In this document: piece by piece, positions 1 through 12,580 of the stretch | Position numbering within the stretch: position 1 is the first letter of the stretch | Layout of the letters: every line of letters starts with the position of its first letter | Source: Ptiloglossa arizonensis | Taxonomy: Eukaryota > Arthropoda > Insecta > Hymenoptera > Colletidae | NCBI RefSeq assembly: GCF_051014685.1 | Contig: NW_027478388.1 | Coordinates: 2,715,180 to 2,779,179 of the forward strand | Length of the DNA: 64,000 nucleotides | Reading direction: 5' to 3' | The notes under the pieces: generated by a model | The model's database searches: none | Seen by the model: the letters and a program-made list of their open reading frames with translations, nothing else | Told to the model about the DNA's origin: nothing | Program-made: the position numbers and the translations under genes

Positions 1-18
1 ACTTCAAATTCCCATATT

Positions 19-43
19 TCGCGAACGGATTGACGAACTCGAG
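19..43. other. Conserved CpG-dense block with NruI-type and XhoI-type palindromes
   Basis: TCGCGA (19-24) and CTCGAG (38-43) lie 14 bases apart and recur in most monomers, separated by the CGAACGGATTGACGAA core. This block gathers five of the roughly ten CpG sites of a unit and is among its best conserved parts. XhoI digestion should give a ladder with a 177-bp step. Recurrent changes are TCTGGCG for TCTCGCG, GACCAAC for GACGAAC, CTAGAG for CTCGAG, and in family II CTCGATTATTT. Confidence 0.85.
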
Positions 44-74
44 AAATTCCTATTGCATCTGAAGGCAGAATCTC

Positions 75-91
75 TCCCGATTACAACGGTA
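75..91 (-). other. CENP-B-box-like 17-mer (imperfect), example copy
   Basis: Read on the minus strand this is TACCGTTGTAATCGGGA. Against the mammalian CENP-B box (YTTCGTTGGAARCGGGA) it matches 13 of 17 positions. Against the nine essential bases (NTTCGNNNNANNCGGGN) it matches seven; the TT of TTCG is AC. The same site recurs in a large share of family I monomers, either with TTGT or with TGGT in the middle and with A or C at the last base. I found no monomer restoring all nine core bases. Whether any pogo-like or CENP-B-like protein binds it is unknown, and a chance resemblance is possible. Confidence 0.35.
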
Positions 92-331
92 TGTGTATTT
101 TTCCCCTCGGCCATTATAGTTATTGGTTTCGAGTACCAGACTTGCGAAAATCTTGATTGTTTCTCAACCGTTCCTTAACTTCAAACTCCCATATCTCGCG
201 AACGGATTGACCAACTCGAGAAATTCCTGTTGCATCTGAAAGCAGAATCTCGCCCGATTACAACGGTATGTGTATTTTTGTCCTAGGCCATAGTAGTTAT
301 TGGTTTCGAGTATCAGACTTGGGAAATTTTG

Positions 332-347
332 ATGGTTTCTCAACCAT
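332..347. other. Perfect 6-bp dyad ATGGTT-TCTC-AACCAT, example copy
   Basis: The six-base arms with a four-base loop can form a short hairpin or cruciform on either strand. The element recurs in most monomers near the end of the unit, with loop TCTC, GCTC or TCCC. It sits just after the GCGAAAATTTTG palindromic A/T run. Short dyads are common in centromeric satellites that lack CENP-B boxes, so a structural role is conceivable but unproven. Confidence 0.7.
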
Positions 348-839
348 TCCTTAACTTCAAATTCCCATATCTGGCGAACGGATTGACCAACTCGAGAAAT
401 TCCTGTTGCATCTGAAAGCCGAAGCTCGCCCGATTATCACGGTATGTGTACTTTTCCCCTAGGCCATTCCAGTTATTTGTTTCGAATATCCGACATGCGA
501 AAATTTTGATGGTTGCTCAACCATTCCTTAACTTCAAACTCCCATATCTCGCGAACGGATTGACGAACTCGAGAAATTCCTGTTGCATCTGAAAGCAGAA
601 ACTCTCGCGATTACAACGGTATGTGTATTTTTCCCCTATGTCGTTATAGTTATTGGTTTCGAGTACCAGACTTGCGAAAATTGTGATTGTTTCTCAACCA
701 TTCCTTAACTTCAAACTCCCATATCTCGCGAACGGATTGACGAACTTGAGAAATTCCCGTTGCATCTGAAAGCAGAAACTCGCCCGATTTCAATGGTATG
801 TGTACTTTTCCCCTAGGCCATTTTAGTTATTGGTTTCGA

Positions 840-1217
840 GTACCAGACTTGCGAAAATTTTGACGGTTTCTCATCCATTCCTTAACTTCAAACTCCCATA
901 TCTCGCGAACGGATTGTCCAACTCGAGAAATACCTGTTGCATCTGACAGCAGAAACTCGCCCGATTACCGCGGTATGTTTTTTTTGTCCTAGACCATAGT
1001 AGTTATTGGTTTCGAGTATTAGACTTGCGAAAATTTTGATGGTTTCTCAACCATTCCTTAACTTCAAATTCCCATATCTGGCGAACGGATTGACCAACTC
1101 GAGAAATTCCTGTTGCATCTGAAAGCAGAAACTCGCCCGATTATCACGGTATGTGTACTTTTCCCTTTGGCCATTCCAGTTATTTGTTTCGACTATCCGA
1201 CATGCGAAAATTTTGAT
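840..1217. repeat. Local duplicate, copy 1 (offset 1591 bp, nine monomers)
   Basis: It shares with 2431-2808 the rare markers TCTCATCCATTCC, GAAATACCTG and the long T-run GGTATGTTTTTTTTGTCC (T-run start at 974 versus 2565). A few substitutions separate the copies, for example GTCCAAC/GTCGAAC and GCCCGATT/GCCCCATT. Confidence 0.75.
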
Positions 1218-2430
1218 GGTTTCTCAACCATTCCTTGACTGCAAACTCCCATATCTCGCGTACGGATTGACGAACTCGAGAAATTCCTGTTGCATCTGAA
1301 AGCAGAAACTCGCCCGATTACCACGGTATGTGTACTTTTCCCCTAGGCCACTCCAGTTATTTGTTTCGAGAATCAGACATGCGAAAATTTTGATGGTTGC
1401 TCAACCATTCCTTAACTTCAAACTCCCATATCTCTCGAGCGGATTGTCGAACTCGAGAAATTCCTGTTGCATCTGATAGCAGAAACTCGCCCGATTACCA
1501 CGGTATGTGTACTTTTCCCCTAGGCCACTCCAGTTATTTGTTTCGAGAATCAGCCATGCGAAAATTTTGATGGTTTCTCAACCATTCCTTAACTTCAAAC
1601 TCCCATATCTCGCGAACGGATTGACCAACAGAGAAATTCCTGTTACATCTGAAAGCAGAAATTCGCCCGATTATCAGGGTATGTGTATTTTTCCTCTAGG
1701 CCATTCCAGTTATTTGTTTCGAATATCCGACATGCGAAAATTTTGATGGTTGCTCAACCATTCCTTAACTTCAAACTCCCATATCTCGCGAACGGATTGT
1801 CGAACTCGAGAAATTCCTGTTGCATCTGACAGCAGATACTTGCCCGATTACCGCGGTATGTGTATTTTTGCCTTAGGCCATAGTAGTTATTGGTTTCGAG
1901 TATCAGACTTGCGAAAATTTTGATGGTTTCTCAACCATTCCTTAACTTCAAACTCCCATATCTCGCGAACGGATTGACCAACTCGAGAAATTCCTGTTGC
2001 ATCTGAAAGCAGAAACTCGCCCGATTACCACGGTATGTGTACTTTTCCCCTAGGCCACTCCAGTTATTTGTTTCGAGAATCAGACATGCGAAAATTTTGA
2101 TGGTTGCTCAACCATTCCTTAACTTCAAACTCCCATATCTCGCGAGCGGATTGTCGAACTCGAGAAATTTCTGTTGCATCTGATAGCAGATACTCGCCCG
2201 ATTACCACAGTATGTGTACTTTTCCCCTAGGCCATTCCAGTTATTTGATTCGAGTATCAGACATGCGAAAATTTTTATGGTTGCTCAACCATTCCTTAAC
2301 TTCAAACTCCCATATCTGGCGAACGGATTGACGAACTCGAGAAATTCCTGTTGAATCTGACAGCATAAACTCGCTCGATTACAACGGTATGTGTATTTTC
2401 GCCCTAGGCCATAGTAGTTATTTGTTTCGA

Positions 2431-2808
2431 GTGCCAGACTTGCGAAAATTTTGATGGTTTCTCATCCATTCCTTAACTTCAAACTCCCATATCTCGCGAA
2501 CGGATTGTCGAACTCGAGAAATACCTGTTGCATCTGACAGCAGAAACTCGCCCGATTACCGCGGTATGTTTTTTTTGTCCTAGACCATAGTAGTTATTGG
2601 TTTCGAGTATTAGACTTGCCAAAATTTTGATGGTTTCTCAACCATTCCTTAACTTCAAATTCCCATATCTGGCGAACGGATTGACCAACTCGAGAAATTC
2701 CTGTTGCATCTGAAAGCAGAAACTCGCCCCATTATCACGGTATGTGTACTTTTCCCTTTGGCCATTCCAGTTATTTGTTTCGAATATCCGACATGCGAAA
2801 ATTTTGAT
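2431..2808. repeat. Local duplicate, copy 2 (offset 1591 bp, nine monomers)
   Basis: Partner of 840-1217, identified by the same TCATCC and T-run markers. Flanks differ: upstream this copy has a CGCCCTAGG type unit, downstream it continues into a GGTTGCTC unit. Confidence 0.75.
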
Positions 2809-5069
2809 GGTTGCTCAACCATTCCTTAACTTCAAACTCCCATATCTCGCGAGCGGCTTGTCGAACTCGAGAAATTCCTGTTGCATCTGATAGCAGAAAC
2901 TCGCCCGATTACCGCGGTATGTGTATTTTTGCCCTAGGCCATAGTAGTTATTGGTTTCGAGTATCAGACTTGCGAAATTTTGATGGTTTCTCAACCATTC
3001 CTTAACTTCAAATTCCCATATCTGGCGAACGGATTGACGACCTCGAGAAATTCCTGTTGAATCTGACAGCACAAACTCGCCCGATTACAACGTTATGTGT
3101 ATTTTCGGACTAGGCCATAGTAGTTATTGGTTTCGAGTATCAGACTTGCGAAATTCTGATTGTTTCTCAACCATTCCTTGACTTCAAACTCCCATATCTC
3201 GCGAAAGAATTGACGAACTCGAGAAATTCCTGTTGCATCTGACAGCAGAAACTCGCCCGATTACAACGTTCTGTGTATTTTTCCCCTAGGCCATAGTAGT
3301 TATTGGTTTCGAGTATCAGACTTGCGAAAATTTTGATGGTTTCTCAACCATTCCTTAACTTCAAACTCCCATATCTCGCGAACGGATTGACCAACACGAG
3401 AAATTCCTGTTACATCTGAAAGCAGAAATTCGCCCGATTATCAGGGTATGTGTATTTTTCCTCTAGGCAATTCCAGTTATTTGTTTCGAAAATCCGACAT
3501 GCGAAAATTTTGATGGTTGCTCAACCATTCCTTAACTTCACACTCCCATATCTCGCGAACGGATTGTCGAACTCGAGAAATTCCTGTTGCATCTGACAGC
3601 AGAAACGCGCCCGATTTCAACGGTATGTGTATTTTTGCCCTAGGCCATAGTAGTTATTGGTTTCGAGTATCAGACTGGCGAAATTTTGATGGTTTCTCAA
3701 CCATTCCTTAACTTCAAATTCCCATATCTGGCGAACGGATTGACGAACTCGAGAAATTCCTCTTGCATCTGAAAGCAGAAACTCTCCCGATTACCACAGT
3801 ATGTGTATTTTTCCCCTAGGCCATTATAGTTATTTGTTCCGAGTACCAGACTTGCGAAAATTTTGATGGTTTCTCAACGATTCCTTAACTTCAAACTCCC
3901 ATATCTCGCGAACGGATTGACCAACTCGAGAAATTCCTGTTGCATTTGACAGCATAAACTCGCCCGATTACAGCGGTATGTGTATTTTTGCCCTAGGTCA
4001 TAGTAGTTATTGGTTTCGAGTATCAGACTCTCGAAATTTTAATGGTTTCTCAACCATTCCTTGACTTCAAACTCCCATATCTCGCGAAAGGATTGACGAA
4101 CTCGAGAAGTTCCTATTGCGTCTGAAAGCAGAATCTCGCCTGATTACAACGGTATGTGTATTTTTGCCCTAGGCCATAGTAGTTATTGGTTTCGAGTATC
4201 AGACTTGCGAAATTTTGATGGTTTCTCAACCATTCCTTGGCTTCAAACTCCCATATCTCGCGAAAGGATTGACGAAATCGAGAAATTCCTGTTGCATCTG
4301 ACAGCAGAATCTCGCCCGATTACAACGGTATGTGTATTTTTGCCCTAGGCCATAGTATTTATTGGTTTCGAGTATCAGACTTGCGAAATTTTGATGGTTT
4401 CTCAACCATTCTTTAACTTCAAGTTCCCATATCTCGCGAACGGACTGACGAACTCGAGAAATTCCTGTTGCATCTGAAGGCAGAAACTCTCCCGATTACA
4501 ACGGTATGTGTATTTTTCCCCTAGGCAATTTTAGTTATTGGTTTCGAGTACCAGACTTGCGAAAATTTTGATGGTTTCTCAACCATTCCTTAACTTCAAA
4601 CTCCCATATCTCGCGAACGGATTGACGAACTCGAGCAATTCGTGTTGCATCTGAAAGCAGAAACTCGCCCGATTACCACGGTATGTGTACTGTTCCCCTA
4701 GGCCATTCCAGTTACTTGTTTCGAGGATCAGACATGCGAAAATTTTGATGGTTGCTCAACCATTCCTTAACTTCAGATTCCCATATCTGGCGAACGGATT
4801 GACGAACTCGAGAAATTCTTGTTGCATCTGACAGCATAAACTAGCCCGTTTACAACGGTATGTGTATTTTTGCCCTAGGCCATGGTAGTTATTGGTTTCG
4901 AGTATCAGACTTGCGAAACTTTGATAGTTTCTCAACCATTCCTTGATTTCAAACTCCCATATCTCGCGAAAGGATTGACGAACTCGAGAAATTCCTGTTC
5001 CATCTGACAGCAGAAACACGCCCGATTACCGCGGTATGTTTATTTTTGTCCTAGGCCATAGTAGTTATT

Positions 5070-8000
5070 GGTTTCGAGTATCAGACTTGCGAAAATTTTG
5101 ATGGTTTCTCAACCATTCCTTAACTTCAAACTCCCATATCTCGCGAACGGATTGACCAACACGAGAAATTCCTGTTAGATCTGAAAGCAGAAATTCGCCC
5201 GATTATCACGGTATGTGTATTTTTCCCCTAGGCCATTCCAGTTATTTGTTTCGAATATCCGACATTCGAAAATTTTGATGGTTGCTCAACCATTCCTTAA
5301 CTTCAAACTCCCATATCACGCGAACGGATTGTCGAACTCGAGAAATTCCTGTTGCATCTGACAGCAGAATCGCGCCCGATTACAACGGTATGTGTACTTT
5401 TCTCCTAGGCCATTCCAGTTATTAGTTTCGAATATCCGACATGCGAAAATTTTGATGGTTGCTCAACCATTCCTTAACTTCAAACTCCCATATCTCGCGA
5501 ACGGATTGTCGAACTCGAGAAATTCCTGTTGCATCTGACAGCAGAAACGCGCCCGATTTCAACGGTATGTGTATTTTTGCCCTAGGCCATAGTAGTTATT
5601 GGTTTCGAGTATCAGACTGGCGAAATTTTGATGGTTTCTCAACCATTCCTTAACTTCAAATTCCCATATCTGGCGAACGGATTGACGAACTCGAGAAATT
5701 CCTGTTGCATCTGAAAGCAGAAACTCTCCCGATTACCACAGTATGTGTATTTTTCCCCTAGGCCATTATAGTTATTGGTTCCGAGTACCAGACTCGCGAA
5801 ATTTTGATGGTTTCTCAACCATTCCTTGACTTAAAATTCCCATATCTCGCGAAAGGATTGACGAACTCGAGAAATTCCTGTTGCATCTGAAAGCAGAAAC
5901 TCGCCCGATTATCACGGTATGTGTAGTTTTCCCCTAGGCCATTATAGTTATTGGTTTCGAGTATCAGACATGCGAAAATTTTGATGGTTTCGCAACCATT
6001 CCTTAACTTCAAACTCCCATATCTCGCGAACGGATTGACCAACTAGAGAAATTCCTGTTGCATCTGACAGCAGAAACTCGCCCGGTTACCGCGGTATGTG
6101 TATTTTTGTCCTAGGCCATAGTAGTTATTGGTTTCGAGTATCAGACTTGCGAAATTTTGAAGGTTTCTCAACCATTCCTTAACTTCAAATTCCCATATCT
6201 CGCGAACGGATTGACGAACTCGAGAAATTCCTGTTGCATCTGAAAGCAGAAACTCTCCCGATTACAACGGTATGTGTATTTCTCCCCTAGGCCATTATAG
6301 TTATTGGTTTCGAGTATCAGACTTGCGAAATTTTGATGGTTTCTCAATCATTCCTTAACTTCAAATTCCCATATCTCGCGAACGGATCGACGAACTCGAG
6401 AAATTTCTGTTGCATCTGAAAGCAGCATCTCTCCCGATTACAACGGTATGTGTATTTTTCCCCTCGGCCATTCCAGTTACTGGTTTCGAGGATCAGACAT
6501 GCGAAAATTTTGATGGTTTCTCAACCATTCCTTGACTTCAAACTCCCATATCTCGCGAAAGGATTGACGAACTCGAGAAATTCCTGTTGCATCTGAAAGC
6601 AGAATCTCGCCCGATTACAACGGTATGTGTATTTTTGCCCTAGGCCATAGTAGTTATTGGTTTCGAGTATCAGACTCGCGAAATTTTGATGGTTTCCCAA
6701 CCATTCCTTGAGTTCAAACTCCCATATCTCGCGAACGGATTGACCACCTCGAGAAATTCCTGTTGCATCTGAAAGCAGAAACTCGCCCGATTACCACGGT
6801 ATGTGTATTTTTCCCCTAGGCCATTATAGTTATTGGTTTCGAGTACCTGACTTGCGAAAATTTTGATGGTTTCTCAACTATTCCTTACCTTCAAACTCCC
6901 ATATCTCGCGAACGGATTTACCAACTCGAGAAATTCCTGTTGCATCTGACAGCAGAATCTCGCCCGATTACAACGGTATGTGTATTTTTGCCCTAGGCCA
7001 TAGTATTTATTGGTTTCGAGTATAGACTTGCGAAATTTTTTAAAGGTTTCTCAACCATTCCTTAATTTCAAACTCCCATATCTCGCGAACGGATTGACCA
7101 ACTCGAGAAATTCCTGTTGCATCAGAAAGCAGAAACTCGCCCGATTATCACGGTATGTGTACTTTTCCCCTAGGCCATTCCAGTTATTTGTTTCGAATAT
7201 CAGACATGCGAAAATTTTGATGGTTGCTCAACCACTCCTTAACTTCAAACTCCCATATCTCGCGAACTGATTGTCGAACTCGAGAAATTCTTGTTGCATC
7301 TGACAGCAGAATCGAGCCCGATTACAATGGTATGTGTATTTTTCCCCTAGGCCATTCCAGTTATTTGTTTCGAATATCAGACTTGCGAAAATTTTGATGG
7401 TTGCTCAACCATTCCTTAACTTCAAACTCCCATATTTCGCGAACGGATTGTCGAACTCGAGAAATTCCTGTTGCATCTGACAGCAGAATCGCGCCCGATT
7501 ACAACGGTATGTGTATTTTTGCCCTAAGCCATAGTAGTTATTGGTTTCGAGTATCAGACTTGCGAAATTTTGATGGTTTCTCAACCATTCCTTAACTTCA
7601 AATTCCCATATCTCGCGAACGGATTGACGAACTCGAGAAATTCCTGTTGCATCTGAAAGCAGAAACTCTCCCGATTACAACGGTATGTGTATTTCTCCCC
7701 TAGGCCATTATAGTTATTGGTTTCGAGTACCAGACTTGCGAAAATTTTGATGGTTTCTCCACCATTCCTTAACTTCAAACTCCCATATCTCGCGAACGGA
7801 CTGACCAACTCGAGAAATTCCTGTTGCGTCTGAAAGCAGAATCTCTCCCGATTACAACGGTATGTGTATTTTTGCCCTAGGCCATAGTAGTTATTGGTTT
7901 CGAGTATCAGACTTGCGAAATTTTGATGGTTTCTCAATCATTCCTTAACTTCAAATTCCCATATCTCGCGAACGGATTGACGAACTCGAGAAATTCCTGT

Positions 8001-8370
8001 TGCATCTGAAAGCAGCATCTCTCCCGATTACAACTGTATGTGTATTTTTCCCCTCGGCCATTCCAGTTACTGGTTTCGAGGATCAGACATGCGAAAATTT
8101 TGATGGTTTCTCAACCATTCCTTAATTTCAAACTCCCATATCTCGCGAACGGATTGACGAACTCGAGAAATTCCTGTTGCATCTGAAAGCAGAAACTCGC
8201 CCGATTACCACGGTATGTGTATTTTTGCCCTAGGCCATAGTAGTTATTGGTTTCGATTATCAGACTTGCGAAAATTTTGATGGTTTCTCAACCATTCCTT
8301 AACTTCAAACTCCCATATCTCGCGAACGGATTGACCAACTCGAGAAATTCCTGTTGCATCTGACAGCATA
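5070..8370. repeat. Higher-order block A, copy 1
   Basis: It matches 9310-12434. The offset is 4240 bp (24 monomers) up to about 6240, and 4064 bp (23 monomers) afterwards, so this copy carries one extra monomer at about 6240-6415. Shared private markers include GTGTAGTTTTCCCC (5923 and 10163), the C-deleted GAGTATAGACTT (7017 and 11081) and GAGTACCTGACTT with CAACTATTCCTTACC. Identity looks like 98-99% by eye. Divergence begins at about 8371, where this copy has GACAGCATAAAC and the partner GAAAGCAGAAAC. Confidence 0.8.
6240..6415. repeat. Extra monomer present only in block A copy 1
   Basis: Around here the offset to the second copy drops from 4240 to 4064. Copy 1 carries one unit with AACTCTCCCG and TTTCTCCCCTAGG that is absent near 10480. 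Either copy 1 gained a monomer or copy 2 lost one by in-register unequal exchange. Confidence 0.7.
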
Positions 8371-9309
8371 AACTCTCCCGATTACAACGGTATGTGTATT
8401 TTTGCCCTAGGCCATAGTAGTTATTGGTTTCGATTATCAGACTTGCGAAAATTTTGATGGTTTCTCAACCATTCCTTAATTTCAAACTCCCATATCTCGC
8501 GAACGGATTGACGAACTCGAGAAATTCCTGTTGCATCTGAAAGCAGAAACTCGCCCGATTACCACGGTATGTGTATTTTTCCCCTAGGCCATTATAGTTA
8601 TTGGTTTCGAGTACCTGACTTGCGAAAATTTTGATGGTTTCTCAACTATTCCTTACCTTCAAACTCCCATATCTCGCGAACGGATTTACCAACTCGAGAA
8701 ATTCCTGTTGCATCTGACAGCATAAACTCTCCCGATTACAACGGTATGTGTATTTTTGCCCTAGGCCATAGTAGTTATTGGTTTCGAGTATCAGACTTGC
8801 GAAATTTTGATGGTTTCTCAACCATTCCTTGACTTCAAACTCCCATATCTCACGAAGGGATTGACGAACTCGAGAAATTCCTGTTGCATCTGAGAGCAGA
8901 ATCTCGCCCGATTACAACGGTATGTGTACTTTTCCCCTAGGCCATTATAGTTATTGGTTTCGAGTATCAGACATGCGAAAATTTTGATGGTTTCTCAACC
9001 ATTCCTTAACTTCAAACTCCCATATCTCGCGAACGGATTGACCAACACGAGAGATTCCTGTTGCATCTGAAAGCAGAAATTCGCCCGATTATCACGGTAT
9101 GTGTACTTTTCCCCTAGGCCATTCTAGTTATTTGTTTCGAATATCCGACATGCGAAAATTATGATGGTTGCTCAACCATTCCTTAACTTCAAACTCCCAT
9201 ATCTCGCGAACGGATTGACCAACTAGAGAAATTCCTGTTGCATCTGAAAGTAGAAACTCTCCCGATTACAGCGGTACGTGTATTTCTCCCCTAGGCCATT
9301 ATAGTTATT
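8371..9309. repeat. Spacer monomers between block A copies
   Basis: About five units sit here. They include another GAGTACCTGACTT/CAACTATTCC monomer (8609), ten monomers after the one at 6841, which indicates an older local duplication. Satellite only. Confidence 0.75.
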
Positions 9310-12300
9310 GGTTTCGAGTATCAGACTTGCGAAAATTTTGATGGTTTCTCAACCATTCCTTAACTTCAAACTCCCATATCTCGCGAACGGATTGACCAAC
9401 ACGAGAAATTCCTGTTGCATCTGACAGCAGAAATTCACCCGATTATCACGGTATGTGTACTTTTCCCCTAGGCCATTCCAGTTATTTGTTTCGAATATCC
9501 GACATGCGAAAATTTTGATGATTGCTCAACCATTCCTTAACTTCAAACTCCCATATCTCGCGAACGGAATGTCGAACTCGAGAAATTCCTGTTGCATCTG
9601 ACAACAGAATCGCGCCCGATTACAACGGTATGTGTACTTTTCCCCTAGGCCATTCCAGTTATTTGTTTCGAATATCCGACATGCGAAAATTTTGATGGTT
9701 GCTCAACCATTCCTTAACTTCAAACTCCCATATCTCGCGAACGGATTGTCGAACTCGAGAAATTCCTGTTGCATCTGACAGCAGAAACGCGCCCGATTTC
9801 AACGGTATGTGTATTTTTGCCCTAGGAAATAGTAGTTATTGGTTTCGAGTATCAGACTTGCGAAATTTTGATGGTTTCTCAACCATTCCTTAACTTCAAA
9901 TTCCCATATCTGGCGAACGGATTGACGAACTCGAGAAATTCCTGTTGAATCTGAAAGCAGAAACTCTCCCGATTACCACGGTAAGTGTATTTTTCCCCTA
10001 GGCCATTATAGTTATTGGTTCCGAGTAACAGACTCGCGAAATTTTGATGGTTTCTCAACCATTCCTTGACTTAAAATTCCCATATCTCGCGAAAGGATTG
10101 ACGAACTCGAGAAATTCCTGTTGCATCTGAAAGCAGAAACTCGCCCGATTATCACGGTATGTGTAGTTTTCCCCTAGGCCATTATAGTTATTGGTTTCGA
10201 GTATCAGACATGCGAAAATTTTGATGGTTTCGCAACCATTTCTTAACTCGAAACTCCCATATCTCGCGAACGGATTGACCAACTAGAGAAATTCCTGTTG
10301 CATCTGACAGCAGAAACTCGCCCGGTTACCGCGGTATGTGTATTTTTGTCCTAGGCCATAGTAGTTATTGGTTTCGAGTATCAGACTTGCGAAATTTTGA
10401 AGGTTTCTCAACCATTCCTTAACTTCAAATTCCCATATCTCGCGAACGGATTGACGAACTCGAGAAATTCCTGTTGCATCTGAAAGCAGAATCTCTCCCG
10501 ATTACAACGGTATGTGTATTTTTCCCCTCGGCCATTCCAGTTACTGGTTTCGAGGATCAGACATGCGAAAATTTTGATGGTTTCTCAACCATTCCTTGAC
10601 TTCAAACTCCCATATCTCGCGAAAGGATTGACGAACTCGAGAAATTCCTGTTGCATCTGAAAGCAGAATCTCGCCCGATTACAACGGTATGTGTATTTTT
10701 GCCCTAGGCCATAGTAGTTATTGGTTTCGAGTATCAGACTCGCGAAATTTTGATGGTTTCCCAACCATTCCTTGAGTTCAAACTCCCATATCTCGCGAAC
10801 GGATTGACCACCTCGAGAAATTCCTGTTGCATCTGAAAGCAGAAATTCGCCCGATTACCACGGTATGTGTATTTTTCCCCTACGCCATTATAGTTATTGG
10901 TTTCGAGTACCTGACTTGCGAAAATTTTGATGGTTTCTCAACTATTCCTTACCTTCAAACTCCCATATCTCGCGAACGGATTTACCAACTCGAGAAATTC
11001 CTGTTGCATCTGACAGCAGAATCTCGCCCGATTACAACGGTATGTGTATTTTTGCCCTAGGCCATAGTATTTATTGGTTTCGAGTATAGACTTGCGAAAA
11101 TTTTTAATGGTTTCTCAACCATTCCTTAATTTCAAACTCCCATATCTCGCGAACGGATTGACCAACTAGAGAAATTCCTGTTGCATCAGAAAGCAGAAAC
11201 TCGCCCGATTATCACGGTATGTGTACTTTTCCCCTAGGCCATTCCAGTTATTTGTTTCGAATATCAGACATGCGAAAATTTTGATGGTTGCTCAACCACT
11301 CCTTAACTTCAAACTCCCATATCTCGCGAACTGATTGTCGAACTCGAGAAATTCCTGTTGCATCTGACAGCAGAATCGCGCCCGATTACAATGGTATGTG
11401 TATTTTTCCCCTTGGCCATTCCAGTTATTTGTTTCGAATATCAGACTTGCGAAAATTTTGATGGTTGCTCAACCATTCCTTAACTTCAAACTCCCATACT
11501 TCGCGAACGGATAGTCGAACTCGAGAAATTCCTGTTGCATCTGACAGCAGAATCGCGCCCGATTACAACGGTATGTGTATTTTTGCCCTAAGCCATAGTA
11601 GTTATTGGTTTCGAGTATCAGACTTGCGAAATTTTGATGGTTTCTCAACCATTCCTTAACTTCAAATTCCCATATCTCGCGAACGGATTGACGAACTCGA
11701 GAAATTCCTGTTGCATCTGAAAGCAGAAACTCTCCCGATTACAACGGTATGTGTATTTCTCCCCTAGGCCATTATAGTTATTGGTTTCGAGTACCAGACT
11801 TGCGAAAATTTTGATGGTTTCTCAACCATTCCTTAACTTCAAACTCCCATATCTCGCGAACGGATTGACCAACTCGAGAAATTCCTGTTGCGTCTGAAAG
11901 CAGAATCTCTCCCGATTACAACGGTATGTGTATTTTTGCCCTAGGCCATAGTAGTTATTGGTTTCGAGTATCAGACTTGCGAAATTTTGATGGTTTCTCA
12001 ATCATTCCTTAAATTCAAATTCCCATATCTCGCGAACGGATTGACGAACTCGAGAAATTCCTGTTGCATCTGAAAGCAGCATCTCTCCCGATTACAACTG
12101 TATGTGTATTTTTCCCCTCGGCCATTCCAGTTACTGGTTTCGAGGATCAGACATGCGAAAATTTTGATGGTTTCTCAACCATTCCTTAATTTCAAACTCC
12201 CATATCTCGCGAACGGATTGACGAACTCGAGAAATTCCTGTTGCATCTGAAAGCAGAAACTCGCCCGATTACCACGGTATGTGTATTTTTGCCCAAGGCC

Positions 12301-12434
12301 ATAGTAGTTATTGGTTTCGATTATCAGACTTGCGAAAATTTTGATGGTTTCTCAACCATTCCTTAACTTCAAACTCCCATATCTCGCGAACGGATTGACC
12401 AACTCGAGAAATTCCTGTTGCATCTGAAAGCAGA
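9310..12434. repeat. Higher-order block A, copy 2
   Basis: Partner of 5070-8370, shorter by one monomer (see 6240-6415). Scattered substitutions separate the copies, such as CCTACGCC at about 10880 for CCTAGGCC and GGATAGTCG at about 11510 for GGATTGTCG. Part of it (9699 to about 10045) is repeated again 22 monomers later, at 13585 to about 13930. Confidence 0.8.
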
Positions 12435-12580
12435 AACTCGCCCGATTACCACGGTATGTGTATTTTTCCCCTAGGCCATTATAGTTATTGGTTTCGAGTA
12501 CCTGACTTGCGAAAATTTTGATGGTTTCTCAACTATTCCTTACCTTCAAACTCCCATATCTCGCGAACGGATTTACCAAC
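12050..12580. repeat. Tandem three-monomer duplication, copy 1 (531 bp)
   Basis: It carries the order AGCAGCATCTCTCC, CTCGGCCATTCCAGTTACTGG, CGATTATCAGAC and GAGTACCTGACTT (12496). The same order follows directly 531 bp downstream. It overlaps the end of block A copy 2. Confidence 0.75.

Larger units (their letters stand above)
1..177 (+). repeat. Representative satellite monomer (family I)
   Basis: This is the first complete unit in the chosen phase. In order it holds ACTTCAAATTCCCATAT (1-17), an NruI-type TCGCGA (19-24), the direct repeat CGAAC-GGATTGA-CGAAC (22-38), XhoI-type CTCGAG (38-43), TTGCATCTGAAGGCAG (53-68), a C-rich block ending CCCGATTACAACGG (76-89), GTATGTGTATTTTT (90-103), a C/G block, TTATTGGTTTCGAG, and CTTGCGAAAATCTTGATTG before the next unit begins at 178. 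A typical unit counted by hand has 74 G or C in 177 bases and ten CpG. The phase is arbitrary. Confidence 0.95.
1..5069. repeat. Mixed family I monomers, local duplications only
   Basis: About 29 monomers of several variants are intermingled here. Units with CCATTCCAGTTATTTG are usually followed by GACATGCGAAAATTTTGATGGTTGCTC. Units with CCATAGTAG are often followed by GCGAAATTTTG (176 bp). Two internal segments repeat nine monomers apart (840-1217 and 2431-2808). No multi-kilobase tandem copy was recognised inside the block. Nothing but satellite is present. Confidence 0.85.

Noticed and set aside
974..990. Long T-run (GTTTTTTTTG) as a retroelement tail or insertion scar
   Set aside because: It is the normal GTATGTGTATTTTTG segment with a few substitutions. 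The unit length around it is unchanged and there is no target-site duplication.
1740..1775. GGTTGCTCAACC as an operator or transcription factor site
   Set aside because: It is the common monomer dyad with loop GCTC, present in many units, with no gene nearby to regulate.
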